Of a stretch of DNA of 64,000 nucleotides, positions 12,761 to 26,090 are shown piece by piece (positions within the stretch are counted from its first letter, which is position 1; every line of letters begins with the position of its first letter). The notes under the pieces are model-generated. The model searched no databases. It was given only the letters and a program-made list of their open reading frames with translations, and was not told the DNA's origin. This stretch comes from Ceratothoa steindachneri (Eukaryota; Arthropoda; Malacostraca; Isopoda; Cymothoidae). The translations under genes and the position numbers were made by a program. The stretch covers positions 45,329,206 through 45,393,205 of the forward strand of contig OZ018338.1 of the NCBI GenBank assembly GCA_963969495.1, given 5' to 3'.

Positions 12761-13298
12761 GATGCAAATAGTAAAAATATATAAAGAGTTCCAAGGGTTA
12801 TGTTTTTTTCAGTTATGGTATAACCATGATATACTGTATTTAAAAAGTTATAGAAACAGTAACACAGTAGTAACAGCTATTATTTCCCTTATATTTTGTT
12901 TTTTGCGACCTGGGCAGCAATGGCAGTTCTCATACATTCTATATAGATTCAGCATTAATTTGGTGAAAGGAAACTGTAGAGCTTTCTAGAACTTTCTAGA
13001 AATTTTATGTGTTTTAAGAATCTGTAGATCATTCTGAAAAGGTAGTTGACTATAAATACAAAGAATGTCTACTTAACAGATTAGTTGCATTCGTCACACA
13101 TGGCATCAAGAGGTTGGTAGCATCCGACCGACACATTTTGATATGTCTGTGGCGAATTTATTAAGACAAGAGCGAAAAAGTACTTTGAAGAGAGATCTGC
13201 CAAAATGTGTGAGGCCTACAAAGCATATTTTGGCATGTCAGTCGGAGATCAAGAAAAAGCTTGGGCACCTCATCTTAGCGCAAAAGAACTCTGGATGG

Positions 13299-13299
<1 letters not shown>

Positions 13300-13342
<43 letters not shown>
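13300..13342. repeat. (AT)n microsatellite at the left edge of the 4.1-kb insertion
   Basis: It interrupts the transposase-like gene directly after codons for ELWMG. A matching (AT)n array forms the right edge at 17297-17391. Confidence 0.97.
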
Positions 13343-13346
<4 letters not shown>

Positions 13347-13469
13347 TATTAAAGTCCACAGCTGTGGCAACGTTATTAATTTTAACTGGTATTTTCTTAA
13401 TACTTCTTACAAGTTTTTTAACGGAGTCTTTGAGGCAAGAAAAAACACCCGCGAATAAAATTATTTCTT

Positions 13470-13512
13470 CCTAGACGTCTTTCGACCATGTAAGGTCTTC
13501 TTCGGGGAATGA
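13470..13512 (-). ncRNA. Hammerhead-like RNA motif in palindrome arm 1
   Basis: Minus strand reads CCGAAGAAGACC, a 6-nt loop, GGTCGAAAG. The order is a CNGANGA-type core, a 4-bp stem GACC/GGTC and GAAA, as in the catalytic core of a hammerhead ribozyme. One core base differs from the CUGANGA consensus. Activity is not claimed. Confidence 0.4.
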
Positions 13513-13583
13513 ACAGAAATGGAATTATTCATAAATACTATATATAATGTAGCAATTTGTGAATAATTCAATTTCTGTTCATT

Positions 13584-13620
13584 CCCTAAAGATGACCAAA
13601 CATGGTCGAAATACATCTAG
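13584..13620 (+). ncRNA. Hammerhead-like RNA motif in palindrome arm 2
   Basis: Plus strand reads CTAAAGATGACC, loop AAACAT, GGTCGAAA. It has the same core and stem as arm 1 (GACC/GGTC), with one degenerate core base (A for G). Hammerhead ribozymes are known in the termini of Penelope-like elements; membership here is inference. Confidence 0.4.
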
Positions 13621-13790
13621 GAATAAAAAATGTCTTTCGCGGATGTTTTTTCTCGCCTCGAAGACCCCGTTAAAAAACTTGTAAGAAGTATCAAGAAAAT
13701 ACAATTTTAAATTAATAACGCTACCACAGCTATAGACTTCAAAATTACCTGCATACAGCATGGCCTTTTACCTAATTATATTTATATATA

Positions 13791-15393
<1,603 letters not shown>

Positions 15394-15407
15394 TGCTTAC
15401 TCTCGCA

Positions 15408-15410
<3 letters not shown>

Positions 15411-15477
<67 letters not shown>
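15411..15477. repeat. (AT)n microsatellite
   Basis: Array between the second palindrome and the 3' end of the Penelope-like element. Confidence 0.98.
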
Positions 15478-15479
<2 letters not shown>

Positions 15480-15559
15480 TATAAGTTTGCTTCTAAGAAG
15501 GCTTATTTTCAGGTTGAGGATAAATCCCAAAATGAGACATGTTAAATTTCTCATTTAAT

Positions 15560-15600
15560 TAAATACAACGTTTCGGGTATCTTTCCCATTTTCTGGTCGA
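15560..15600 (-). ncRNA. Hammerhead-like RNA motif at the PLE 3' end
   Basis: Minus strand reads CCAGAAAATGGG, loop AAAGAT, ACCCGAAACG. The stem GGG(T)/(A)CCC is again different in sequence but paired, followed by CGAAAC. The motif lies in the 3' terminal region of a proven PLE, which supports assigning the other copies to PLE ends. Confidence 0.4.
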
Positions 15601-16059
15601 TAAGATAGATTTAGAACAAGTTTAAAATTACGAAAATTATAATGCACACAAGGATTAGAAATAAATTATTCAGTTAATTGAAATTTTGACAAATCGTTTG
15701 TAAACTATTGAAACTTTAGATATGGATCCAATATGGGTAATTTAAATATCGTTAAATACATATAACACTAGTTGATTCAATTATTGGTTGACACAGATAT
15801 TAGGTACTTAATGAAGCAGAAATAGTAATAAATTATTTAATTAATTTAAAATGTGAAAAAATCATTTGAAAACTGTTGACACTAAATATAGATGCATTAA
15901 ATATAGATAAATATATAATACTAATTAGGGCAATTGATTGGTACACAAAAAAATTAGTCATCTTTAGTGGACTGCAAAAGCGGAAAGACTGAGGAAAGAT
16001 TATAGAAGGAACCGATTAAAGATTGGTAGGTTGTGAAAATTTTTTTTAGTGATTTAGTA

Positions 16060-17219
16060 AATGAGAAGTGAAAAAGCAGTTGAATCAGAAGTTAAACTGA
16101 TATTTAGTTGTTTTATAAATAATGATTCGAGAATGCGGAGAGAAGTGGAGTCCTTTGCATGTTCTATAATTTGAAAGTTTTTGTGGGAAATTTTTGTCTT
16201 ACATTTAATTGAATTATCTCGAATGGGAGAAGTTTCTTTTTGGGTCAAAGTGGAGCCAGTGCGAGAGCTAATACCAAGATGAGAACAGAACCTAGCCACA
16301 AGGAAGCGAACAGTGCTGCCAATGTAGACCCCCTGGTGGCACCTGGAGGCAAATGAATTTATAGACTATTGAAAAATTGTCCAATATGAAAGTTGTTAAG
16401 GAAAACTATTTTCAAGTTGGTAAGTGTGTAAAATATTTTCAAAAGCGTATTAAGTTTTCAGCGTAAGGGTAGGTTTAGTGCGCCAATATCAGGGAGAAGA
16501 AAATAGCGGACATCCTTGGGGAGAGAGAAAATTGATTGTGGAGGATGATATATTTTATCAAAAAATTGACGGATACATTTTTGTACAAGTGAGGGCTGAA
16601 AACCATTCTTTTGAAAATAACCCATAAGAAAACTGAATTCTGAATGAACAAGAAAATAATCAGATGAAAGCTGAAACCTGAATATCACAAAAACTGTAAA
16701 AGTTCATGCCAAGACTAGAAAAGAAGGATTTATGGTAGACGGAAGTGGTGAAGTTGGGCGAGGAGCGGGATATGAGAAAATCCAAAAATGGTAATTTTCC
16801 CTCTTTTTCTTTATCAATTGGGACTTTCATATTGGAATGGCTATGATTCAAATAATCAAATAATGAAAGAGACTGATGTTTTGTTTTAACTAATAGAACT
16901 GTATCGTCAACACAACGACGGTAAAATATCGATTTCAAAGCAGGAGAGCATTCTCGCAAAGCAACTTCTTCAAAGTTGGACATAAAAATTTCAGCAAGAA
17001 GAGGACCCATGGGGGAAGCAATTCCAACACCATCAACTTGTTGATACATGGAGTTGTTCAAAAGAAAACAGTCGTCTCTAATGCTTAGTTCAAGAAGAGA
17101 CCGTAAAAGCGACGTTGTGAATTTATGAAAGGTCAAATCTGGTTCTAGAAAGGCCTTTTGGATGATTAGGTCTATGGTTTCATTTACGGAGATATTTGTA
17201 AAAAGGGAGACGACAACAA
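16060..17219 (-). pseudogene. Penelope-type RT with GIY-YIG endonuclease, frameshifted
   Basis: From 17219 on the minus strand: [38 protein letters not shown], then FYRRCVDDTVLLV (the catalytic box is CVDD instead of the usual YVDD, near 16901-16914) and KLPFLDFLISRSS. After a frameshift near 16680 it continues VHSEFSFLMGYFQKNGFQPS. The endonuclease starts in another frame with CHQGVYIGST (16310-16333) and continues HLGISSRTGSTLT, KISHKNFQIIEHAKDSTSL and ILESLFIKQLN, ending near 16054. At least three frameshifts. The RT primes reverse transcription at a nick made by the GIY-YIG domain. Confidence 0.92.
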
Positions 17220-17220
17220 A

Positions 17221-17391
<171 letters not shown>

Positions 17392-18573
17392 TATTTGGTG
17401 TTTTGTTTATTGGCATACTGGATTTATTATTTACACTTCACAATCTCACGAATTTAGAAGGAACCATACTACTACCTAAGCAATTGTTTCTTCTGCATGG
17501 TGAACCCTTCCAAACGTCGAGAAGGCATAAAAGGACGTGGTATCATGTATTCAGACCTCCAGTCATCTTTTGCGCCAGGGCGACACAGTTCTGAGCTCCC
17601 ATTACCCACTCGACCCAAAGGAGAGCAGCAGTTTTTAGAAAGGAAAAGCAGTTCAGAAGAGGATGAAGTTATTGATCCAGATTACAGAATGCAACTGAGG
17701 AAACAAACCCATACTACCCCAACCATAAAGATCTCAACGACCTTCTTAGAGATCTTGGTCTCAAAAAGTACAATGCTGAGCTTTAAACCTAGAGACTCAG
17801 GCAGTGGGATTTATTAAATGGCAGTGTGCAAATATTAGGCCAAAGAAAGCGTCACCAGTGTTTTTCAAGTTTTTTTACACGTCAAGATGAGCTTTGCTTT
17901 TGTCACAATGTGACCGGTCTGTTTGAGGCAATTGGAATCGCCTGTAACCCCAACGAGTGGCTCATCTTCATTGACAGCTCGCCAAGGAGCTCAAAAGTTC
18001 CGTTGCTCACTCAGTCTAGCTCAAAGAGGAATACAGCAGTGTCAGGATCTTGCTAGATGCATTGAAATATGAAGAGTACGGTTGGGAGGGTATCGGTGAC
18101 TTCAAAATGGCGTCCTTCTTGATGAATCTCCAAGGCGGTTTTACCATTTTTTCTGATTATCTTTGCCTTTGATACAGCAGGGACACCGTAGCACAATACC
18201 ATAAGCGGTATGGCCATACCGAACCGAGTTTAGTGTGGGGAGAAACAACTACAAATTGGAGCCTTTCTTGGACCCCCGAAATGTAATGTTTCCTCCTTCA
18301 TACTTAAAATTGGGCCTTATAAAATAATTTGTCAGAGCTTTAGATAAGAGGTATACAGCTTTCAATTATCTTCAAGATTTCTTTCCTATACTATCTGCGG
18401 CAAAGGTGGAAGCCGGGGTCTTCGTCGGCCCACAAATGAAAAAGATCATGGAGTGCAAGGAATTTCCAAAGATGCTCACTCTGACTGAAAAGGCAGCGTG
18501 GAACAGCTTAATCGCTGTGGTTCTAGTCTTCCTAGGTATTCACAAAGCCGAAAACTCTGTATAGCTCGTTTAA

Positions 18574-19465
18574 GGCATAACACATTTCTTTTTTAGTTAC
18601 TTTTCACGTTGTTTGTTGAAAAATCGCAGTTTTTGTTTTGTATATCATTTTATTGCAGATTTTATGCACTTTCTTATGGTAAAATTATTTTTTTAGCAAC
18701 ATGAATAGAACTTAGTGAAAATTAAGTTAATGCAAAATTCTATACATTGTGGAACTTTTATCAGAGGCATTTAAAGTTAATTTGCAAAAAAACAAACAAA
18801 ACTACACCATTTATTTCTGTATCATTCTATTGCATATTTTATGCACTTTTTATATTATATATTTTGTTTTAGGAACATGAGTATAACATAATGAACATTA
18901 TGCTAATGCAAAATTTTATGCATTCGTGGAAATTCTCTGTAGATTTATAAAGTGAATTTGTAAACAAAACGCAATCTATACCATGCGAACTTAAATATTT
19001 GCTCTAAAAAAGGGCGCCTGAGACTGGTTTATATTTGTAGCATCATTCGAATATAGATTGACCTAAATTGCAGGGCATTTAGAACACCACTACTATTCAC
19101 CTAACAACCCCTTTTCCAACTGAGAACAAAACCTATAGTGAACCTTGTCCGAAAAATATATGTTTTAGTCCACCATTAACACAATAATTCATGGAACTGA
19201 GGAAAACTGATTTCAAATGATAACTAAATCATATGTTCATCTTATGCTCGTGAATTGAGTTCGAATACTTAATATTTTGTTAATCTATAGCTATTTATAT
19301 GATATCAGGTTCCAAGGAGGGGTTTTAAAAGAACCTCCTCTATCTCAAAAACGGCGCCGTAGGATATTATGACCTCGGCAGAACTAAAGGGATACTAATG
19401 AGCTTTAATTACATTTATGATAATCTAACGTAGTAAAAATTTGAAAAAATGAATGTGATATCCCC
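18574..19465. other. 0.9-kb AT-rich insert in the transposase-like gene of copy A
   Basis: It separates the codons matching the region after FLGIHKAEN from those starting ARDHGKMSLNVHILD. There is no coding capacity. It contains a two-copy tandem repeat (18640-18985). Confidence 0.6.
18640..18985. repeat. Tandem duplication, period about 176 bp (two diverged units)
   Basis: Blocks recur in the same order. TTTTATGCACTTT occurs near 18660 and 18838. TGCAAAATT, then TATACATT or TATGCATT and GTGGAA, occur from 18731 and 18907. An AATTTG(C/T)AAA string ends each unit. Confidence 0.75.
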
Positions 19466-19844
19466 TTAAGAACTTGGCGAGAGATCACGGCAAGATGTCC
19501 CTGAATGTCCATATTCTTGACGTTCATCTCAACAAATTTAAGGAGAACATGGGAGCGTACTCTGAAGAGCATAGCAAGCGCTTTCACCAGGATCTACTTG
19601 AATTTGAACGCAGCTATCAAGGATCGTATAAACAAAATCTGATGAGAGACTATATTTGGGGCCTGATTCGTGAAAGTAATTTACAGTATAAGCATCAATC
19701 GAGGAAAAATACTCATTTCTAATATTTTGATTATCTTACTCATGTACTTCTAGAATAAATAAATGCTATTTTGTATCCTGTCGTTTTGTTTCTACCTTAT
19801 GCAAATGAAAGTTCAAATTAGCCACTTCCTTCCAGAGGGAATAG

Positions 19845-19960
19845 ATAAATTTCATATAAATGTCATTATCCTGGACACAAAAGCAAAGTTTGAAATAAAT
19901 AACAGTGTTTTTTCATGTATTCTAGACACATGCAAATAGAAAATAACAGTTGCTACCAAA
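19845..19960 (-). repeat. Right terminal inverted repeat of transposon copy A
   Basis: Inverted partner of the left TIR, with the 17-bp perfect core at 19876-19892. The aligned edge is flush with the right 10-bp direct repeat. Confidence 0.75.
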
Positions 19961-19970
19961 TAACAAAATT
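19961..19970. repeat. Right copy of the 10-bp direct repeat
   Basis: taacaaaatt, identical to 12598-12607. Gypsy coding sequence resumes here in the same frame (ITKF against VTKF). Confidence 0.7.
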
Positions 19971-20760
19971 CGTGTTGCACAGTGAATTATCAGTGACATA
20001 TCTACCGCAAACATCTGGGAGTTTTTTTGTTCCTTCATTTCACAGAAGAGCAGTTTTTAAAGATCCCACAAACCCTTACATCCTGAAATCCCTCCACTCA
20101 ACATTTCGTAACTTCCCGTATATTTTAGCCGTAGATGCCGAAGGAAATCAAACAGTAGAGTAAATCATGGCTTGCATGCAAGCGTTCCAAGATTCACAGG
20201 CACACGAACTGGCTATCGCAAACACATTAACACAACCATCACAAATTTTTGAGGTAGTACATGTTGACAATGTTGGCCCTCTTCTAATTTCTCAAAGCTA
20301 GCTTTACCTCATGAATATATCGTTGATTCATCAAGATTGCCAGAAGCCATTTCATTCACTGATATTCGAGCAGATACAGTTGCAAGAGTTTTTTCATGAT
20401 TGGATATCGCTGCTGAGCCTACCCATGAAAGTAAAAACCGACCAAGGGTGACAATTTGAATCTTCTCATTGACAGGTGTTTACCACTTTATTTGGTTGAG
20501 AGCCTGGACATACCTACATATATCACCCTCATTCAAATGGACTTATAGAGCGTTTAATCCGCCAAAAAAAATCGTAACTCATGTAACGATATGACTTGTA
20601 TTCTGCATTTAGAGCAATTTATTAAAAACAGCTGATAAATTGGTCTATGAAACCACGCTGCGGCTACCAAATGGCTAATTTACTACAAGTAACCGCACAT
20701 GCGATCTAAAGAATTTTGCTCAAGTATTCTCCTCTCATCTGCAATTTCTCCTGTCCGTAT
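19971..20760 (+). pseudogene. pol: Ty3/gypsy integrase remnant
   Basis: Continuation of the pol gene cut at 12607. FVPSFHRRAVF opens the segment before the integrase. A decayed zinc-binding region (ACMQAFQDSQAHE) follows. The catalytic core then shows EVVHVDNVGPL (first Asp codon 20266-20268), SFTDIRADTVARVF, KTDQG (second Asp 20440-20442) and HPHSNGLIERLIRQ (Glu 20548-20550). The second Asp to Glu distance is 36 codons, fitting DD35E. Stops and a frameshift make it inactive. I see no LTR after it. Confidence 0.88.
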
Positions 20761-20929
20761 CTCCTTAGTTGAGTAAATAACATTTATCTTTTGTTACGCC
20801 ATCTCTTGAAACTTGTACCCAAATAATCTACTCTCGTACTTTTACTAGAAATTTCAACAGGGTAATATACCAATGCCATTTCTGCCTCTTGATGGCTTTT
20901 TAGGAAGCGTTATATCGTTATTATCCCTT
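20761..20929. other. Short AT-rich spacer
   Basis: No recognised sequence; it probably contains the 3' end of the RTE-type LINE read from the other strand. Confidence 0.4.
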
Positions 20930-22260
20930 CTGTTAAATTTTCTGTAACTTATTCTTTCTCCTTACCTTTACCCTCTCCTTCATGTTGTCGGCGTTTCTGA
21001 CAAGCCTTCGCCACTCGCTCCGTTTCTGAGTGTATTCTCTTGTGAGTACCTTTCTTTCCAGGGTTTCCCTAATATTTTCCATCTAACGTCTTTTCGGCCT
21101 TCCATGGTTACAATTTCCATCGACCTTCATCTGCATCACCCTCTTTCCTACATAGTCATTCTCTCATCTCATCACCTGCCCATACCACTAAAGTCTCTTT
21201 TCTTATATTTTCTTTGAAATTTCTCTCACTTTTATTGTTCCTCTTATTCGTTTATTTCGGATCTTATCCATCCTCGTCACTCCACAAATCCACCTCAGCA
21301 TTTTCATCTCGGTGACTTTAGCTTCCTCTCTTGGATCTTCTTTATTGCCCAGATTTCCGCTCCGTATAACACTGTTGCTCTAACCAGTGTATTATACACT
21401 TTCCCATTTGTCTTTATGTTAATCTTTTCATCAAATATTATTCCAGATGTCTTCTTCTAATTATTCCATCCTGCTTTGATTCTATAGGCATTCTCAGCGT
21501 CCAAATCTCCATCACTTGTAATGGTGGATCCCAAATATCTAATATTCCTCATTTTTATCAGGATTTCCTCCTGCATTCTAAGCTCTCTCTGGGTGTCATC
21601 CGAGAAACTCAGATACTCCATTTTCTCCTACTGATTTTCAACCCTTCCCCTCTCTAATGCTTCTCTCCAAAACTCCATCTTCCCTTCAATCTCTAATCTA
21701 CTAGTGCTCCATACAACAATATCATCAGCAAAAAGCATTCACCAGGGAAAGGGTTCCTAATCCCTTCAGAAATTGCATCCATTATTAAGTCGAAGAGGTT
21801 TGAGGAACCTCCCTTGGTGTAAACCGACTTTGACACTTCTCCATCCCGTCAGGCCCACACTGCTTCTTACCCGAATTCAGCATCAAAATGCATATCCTGC
21901 ATCAAGCGTATATACTTTTCTAGCACACCTTAAGTTCTCATACATCTCCATACTTCTTGTCGTGGAACCCTGTCGTATGCCTTTTTCTAAATCAATAAGA
22001 ACAATGTGTAATCCTTTTCCCTTTTCCCGGTATCTCTCCATTGTTCATCTCCTATTGCTATTACATTCCTCAATATTCTTTCTATTATTCTTTCTTAGAT
22101 CTTCATTGTGGGAGACATTAACTTTAACCCTTATAGTTGTCACATTCTTGGATGTCACCCTTATCTTTATATATTGGTAGTATGATACTATCTCTCCATT
22201 CCTCTATTTTTAAATATTTTCAGTGAGTTCTGATAACCTAATCATTTTCTACTTGAAGGA
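20930..22260 (-). pseudogene. RTE-type LINE reverse transcriptase, 3' half
   Basis: Reading the minus strand from about 22260 there is VTSKNVTTIRV (the NYRGI region), TMERYREKGKGLHIVLIDLE followed by KAYDRVPRQEVWRCM (near 21966-22020), and a decayed G-L-Q-G region near 21800. Then come DLIMDAISEGIRNPFPG and a catalytic LFADDIVVW box (21721-21735 for LFADD). After that are YLGSTITSDGDL, NIKTNGKVYNTLVRATVLYG and AEIWAIKK. The C-terminus tails off toward 20930. This order and wording fit the RTE clade. Several frameshifts and stops are present; endonuclease and 5' end are absent. Confidence 0.85.
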
Positions 22261-22449
22261 ATAAATTTATGCTACTACATATTCTTTCGTTATCGCTGCA
22301 TCTAAAATTACATTTTTGTCATTTGCCCTTCTGTCTCCTCTTCTTATGGGCTTTATTTTATAATTCTGCATCGAATTAATCAATTATCTTTTTTCCCTTG
22401 TTTACTAACTCCTAATCTCCGTCTACTGTACCAAGTCTCCCTCATTTGG
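22261..22449. other. Spacer between two LINE relics
   Basis: Pyrimidine-rich on the plus strand and probably still decayed RTE sequence. No motif is certain. Confidence 0.4.
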
Positions 22450-23229
22450 CTCATTGTGCCCCTACGTTTCGTCGTTACTTTACAATCAACTTCTCTCTAC
22501 ACTTCTGTGGCTTCTTCTTCTCTTGTTTTTGGACCTCCTCAATCACGACCCGGCACTCACCCGAACGACGGAATTGGACACATCTACGAGGTGTTGTTAA
22601 GTATGGTGATCCTAACTGCTCAAATACAAGTCACCATGCTGGTGTTGTCATCCCGACCTGCCTACCAAGGCTAGGATTTGGTCGGACTCGAAAATACCAA
22701 CCCATTTAGGATGGCAAGGGATAGAAGGGGTCAACGTTATTGTCCCCGACTGTCCTGCATTCATGCCTTCTCAGTATACAGGGCGGCAGCGTACTTGTCC
22801 AATTTCTTCCCCGATAGATTCCGGCTCGCCAGCCAGAGATAACGAGACAAAAGGTATATCGAACTGGATCAGTGATGTCATGTGGGAAAGGCCAAATGGA
22901 TGACTCCTGAGATTGACATGGTGCCAGAGCTGACCCAGCCACGAACAGCAGGATTTTCCATGGTGTCAATTCCGGGCTCAGTGTCAAGCAACAAACCTGA
23001 GTCTGACCCTGTGCAAGCTTTTCCTCAGACGAATCGGGCACCTGAGAACTTACAATGAGAGGAGGGACCTAATACTCTGGTTGGTGCCCCTTTGACAGCA
23101 AAGACCTCCACTTCAGAGAAGGATCTTGCTGAGGCTGGTCATTCAAACTTAAGGGATCCTTGCATCGGAGGAGAGAAGCGAGTTCATTATCAACCTTCCT
23201 CTTCTACAGTAAATAAAAAAAATACAACA

Positions 23230-24680
23230 AAAGACTAAGAAGATTCAGGGTTCCTCTCCCTGCAAAGACCTCTGGGAACGGACGGGTCCGTTGACGTTTT
23301 AGTAAGCAGCCAGGCCAAGATTAGTACGTCCGGCTGCGATGCTCCTCCAGGTAAGGGGACCTGGACCAAGACCAAAGTCGCAAGTGCGTCAAGCGGAGCC
23401 TCAATTACGTCAGGCCGCCTCATTGAAAAACTACCTAGCATTTTTGAGCCCGCCAGATTCAAACGCTTTTTAGTTATTTGCTCCACTGAAGGCAGCATGT
23501 TAGCTAATACCAACATCTTCTATTAGAGGAGAGCTCTATCTAGCTTGATTGGTAGAGAGACGAAGGTAACCCGTTTCTCAGAAGGGGGCCTTCTGACGAA
23601 TGCGTTGGATCTTTCCGAGGAGGCAATGATTAGTACTTTTTGGAAAATTGATGGCACGTCTCTGAGTATGACGCCGCACTATACTATGAACTTCGTAAAA
23701 GAAATAGTTTACGCGAGAAACTCGGAGACTACTCCATAGATGGCTTTACCTAAGAGCTGGCCGACCAAGGAGCATTCAAGTTTGAAAGTGTGATGAGAAA
23801 ACCGGGACGAGCCTCGAGACCCACGCCTAAATTCTTTGTCACGTTCGACTATGACAGGATCTCTGAGTCAGTGCGTGCCAGTTTTTATCGCTATCATGTG
23901 AAAGCATTCTTACTACTGCTGCGGAGGTGCTACTACTGCCACCACTCCGACTATACAAATCCCTTCTATAGACATGCAAAGTCGGGAGTACCAAACGTCT
24001 GTGTAGGTTGCTCCAAGGCCGCACATGATAAGTCCAAATTGTTTGTGGCCAAGTGTGTAAATTGCACGGGAGCCGCATCAGGCTTCTTCAAAGCAATGTG
24101 GTGAGTATCCTCTCAATTTAGTTTACGGAACGTATCTCATGTCAAAAGGCTAAATACTTGGTTTCGGAGTGTCCGACGTTGCCTGCGACGTCCTATGCCT
24201 CAATGTTAATAAACATACTTTCTGCTTCTACCCCTTCGAGGCCTACGAGAACAGTCGTTTCTGCGCCCATTCAGAACTTTTTTGCGGGTTCTACCCATCT
24301 GAGGAGCTGCCATAGTAGAGGTGCCGGAACAACCGGTACACATATAGCCTCGGCAGAAACAAGGGCTCCCCCAATTTTTTCCCAGCATAACAGATTCATG
24401 TAAGGTTAAACGGTTAGCGCGTCTATAAACTCACATTAGGCAACACCTCTGAACGTGTGGTGAGGCCGTCTTTCCGGGTTCCTACTGCTGCTCCCCGAAA
24501 GGAGGAGAACACCAAAGAAGTTTCGGCTCCTAAGCCTACAGCCAGTGATATGCTGGGTGGCTCGAAGACAGTGGATCCTCCAAAGGAGGGATACCCGCCT
24601 CAAAGGTTTCGAGGCGGAGGGAGGAAAAGAATCGCATGGAGAGGCCAACCTCCCGCGATAAGTCCTCGAAGGTGATACTA
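23230..24680 (+). pseudogene. LINE ORF1 (gag-like) with zinc-knuckle region
   Basis: In shifting frames: LPSIFEPARFKRFLVIC-like text near 23430-23480, LIGRETKVTRFSEGGLLTNA (23548 on), MTPHYTMNFVKEIVYA, and RPTPKFFVTFDYDRISESVR with ASFYRYHVKAF (23820-23910). A Cys/His cluster follows: CYYCHHSDYTNPFYRH, VCVGCSKAAH, KCVNC. This nucleic-acid binding protein would coat LINE RNA. Several stops and frameshifts. Downstream (24150-24680) is low-complexity Pro/Ser-rich coding sequence. Confidence 0.75.
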
Positions 24681-24746
24681 CATTTAGCGAATTGATCGGC
24701 CAAAATCGTCTGGAGTTCTGCACCCGAGAAGCATACGGCCTTTCCC

Positions 24747-25121
24747 TTGAGGGCTCTAGCATCTCCACCGAGCTATGCCTTGAGTGCATATTCCTTCAAT
24801 GGAATTTCCCCAGATCTGGGCCAAGTGGGGGTGAGTAGGGAGGCTTGTCTCTTCCCGTTTTTACTTAGCTATTTTATGCAGCGCTCGCATGTACCTTATT
24901 ACGACAACTGCGTTGTCCCACAGACTGTTCGGCATATTCTTGTTCAATGTCCCAGTCTGAGCGATCTTCGCGCACGTTACCTGTCCAGGTACTGGGACGA
25001 GCGGGGTCGCTACTGCTTCACCCTTGTACTCGGGCCTGGTTCGTGCACACGGAATTTCGGCCTATATTGCCTTTTGGAGGGTGCTGGCTTCCTCAACAAA
25101 TTTGACTCTTTTTTTTTGTAG
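24747..25121 (+). pseudogene. LINE ORF2 C-terminal fragment
   Basis: The frame contains CVVPQTVRHILVQCPSLSDL and RARYLSRYWDERGRYC, ending EGAGFLNKFDSFFL. The C...TVRHIL..CP pattern is the Cys-rich tail found after the RT/RNase H of many LINE ORF2 proteins. It is open for 124 codons but lacks the enzymatic domains. Confidence 0.7.
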
Positions 25122-25489
25122 CTCGCATTTTCCTGAACCGAGGGAGGCGTGCCTGCCCTCGACGACGGAGAGCGCTTCCTTCCTGTTGCTTTTTTGCTTA
25201 TCTTGTTTATTTATTTGTTATTTTTACAGCTTTTTTCTTGGCCTTTATTCCTGTTTTTTATTTACATGTTTATACTTGTTTTTTAATCTAGCCTAGTAAT
25301 AGGCTGAGGCGTGTTTACGGCGACTTTTGACCTAGTAGGCAGATGCTAGATGGGCTCTTAAATTTTTTGAAAAATTCCACTTCAATGTAGAATTCTTCAT
25401 TATCTTGCTCTAGAAATATCGCAAACCCCCGGTGAATTCTTTCTTGAATAACATTTGAATGTTTCTTCCTCGAGATTAATTTCGCAGCT

Positions 25490-25860
25490 TCTGTTTCGAC
25501 TGTTTTAATTATTCCATCCTCTTATTCTATCTGCTTTCCTCTGAAATCAGATTTCGTGGTTCTTCTTCCGTGACATGTTTCTTCTAGTTTATGATTTTCT
25601 CTATTTTATCTTTTATTAATTATATATTCTCTTGTGGCTTTAGTGTTTTGTACTGTTCTCAGTCAAGGATCCTTTCTGTCTCAACTGTTTTAATTATTCC
25701 ATCCTCTTTTTCTATGCGCTTTCCTCTGAAATTAGATTCCGTGGTTCTTCTTCCGTTAAATGTTTCTTCTAGTCTATTATTTTCTGTATTTTATCTTTTA
25801 TAAATTATATATTCTTTTGTGCCTTGAGTGTTTTGTACTATTCTCTAGTGGGCACATTAT
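25490..25860. repeat. Tandem duplication, period about 185 bp
   Basis: CTGTTTTAATTATTCCATCC starts at 25500 and again at 25685. Both units continue through GGTTCTTCTTCCGT, TTCTTCTAGT, TTTTATCTTTTAT and TGTTTTGTACT with few changes. Sequence is T-rich and non-coding. Confidence 0.9.
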
Positions 25861-26090
25861 TCTTATTTGCTTTTATTATATTTTCTAGTAATATTTTTAG
25901 TTCCACATACGAGGGATAATCAGACGGTTTTGGTGCAAGCCTTTAATTTAAAAGCTTATCGGGAATTTTCAAATCAAAACACATTAGATCATATCTTTAA
26001 TTTGTGCTGATAAATCAAAAAACCGTCATTTATTCCTCTGATGCATTTCAAGTAGCAAATACAGGTAACAAGAAATTACCTTTTTTATCC

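Larger units (their letters stand above)
13355..13738. repeat. Palindromic (head-to-head) Penelope-type terminal sequence
   Basis: Arms 13355-13547 and 13553-13738 are imperfect inverted copies of each other, matched over their whole length (for example CTTCTTACAAG at 13406 against its complement near 13678). Each arm contains the hammerhead-like motif described separately. (AT)n sequence lies on both outer sides (13300-13342; short TA run at 13778-13790). The assignment to PLE termini rests on the motif and on the adjacent PLE at 15478-17220, and is inference. Confidence 0.75.
15478..17220 (-). mobile_element. Penelope-like element (PLE), 5' truncated
   Basis: On the minus strand from 17220: RT fragment, then GIY-YIG endonuclease, then about 570 bp of 3' terminal sequence ending at an (AT)n array. 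The RT begins abruptly at a (GA)n tract (17221-17296, minus sense). RT followed by GIY-YIG on one polypeptide is diagnostic of Penelope-like elements. Confidence 0.9.
22450..25330 (+). mobile_element. LINE with internal deletion: ORF1 joined to the tail of ORF2
   Basis: A possible 5' leader (22550-23200) is followed by a gag-like ORF1 (23230-24680) and, within about 70 bp, by the extreme C-terminal region of an ORF2 (24747-25121). Endonuclease and RT are absent. A T-rich tail follows to about 25290. This looks like a non-autonomous deletion derivative of a Jockey/I-group LINE. Confidence 0.7.

Noticed and set aside
23790..24104. Cys-rich open frame as a host zinc-finger gene
   Set aside because: The surrounding text matches a LINE ORF1 with zinc knuckles, in broken frames.
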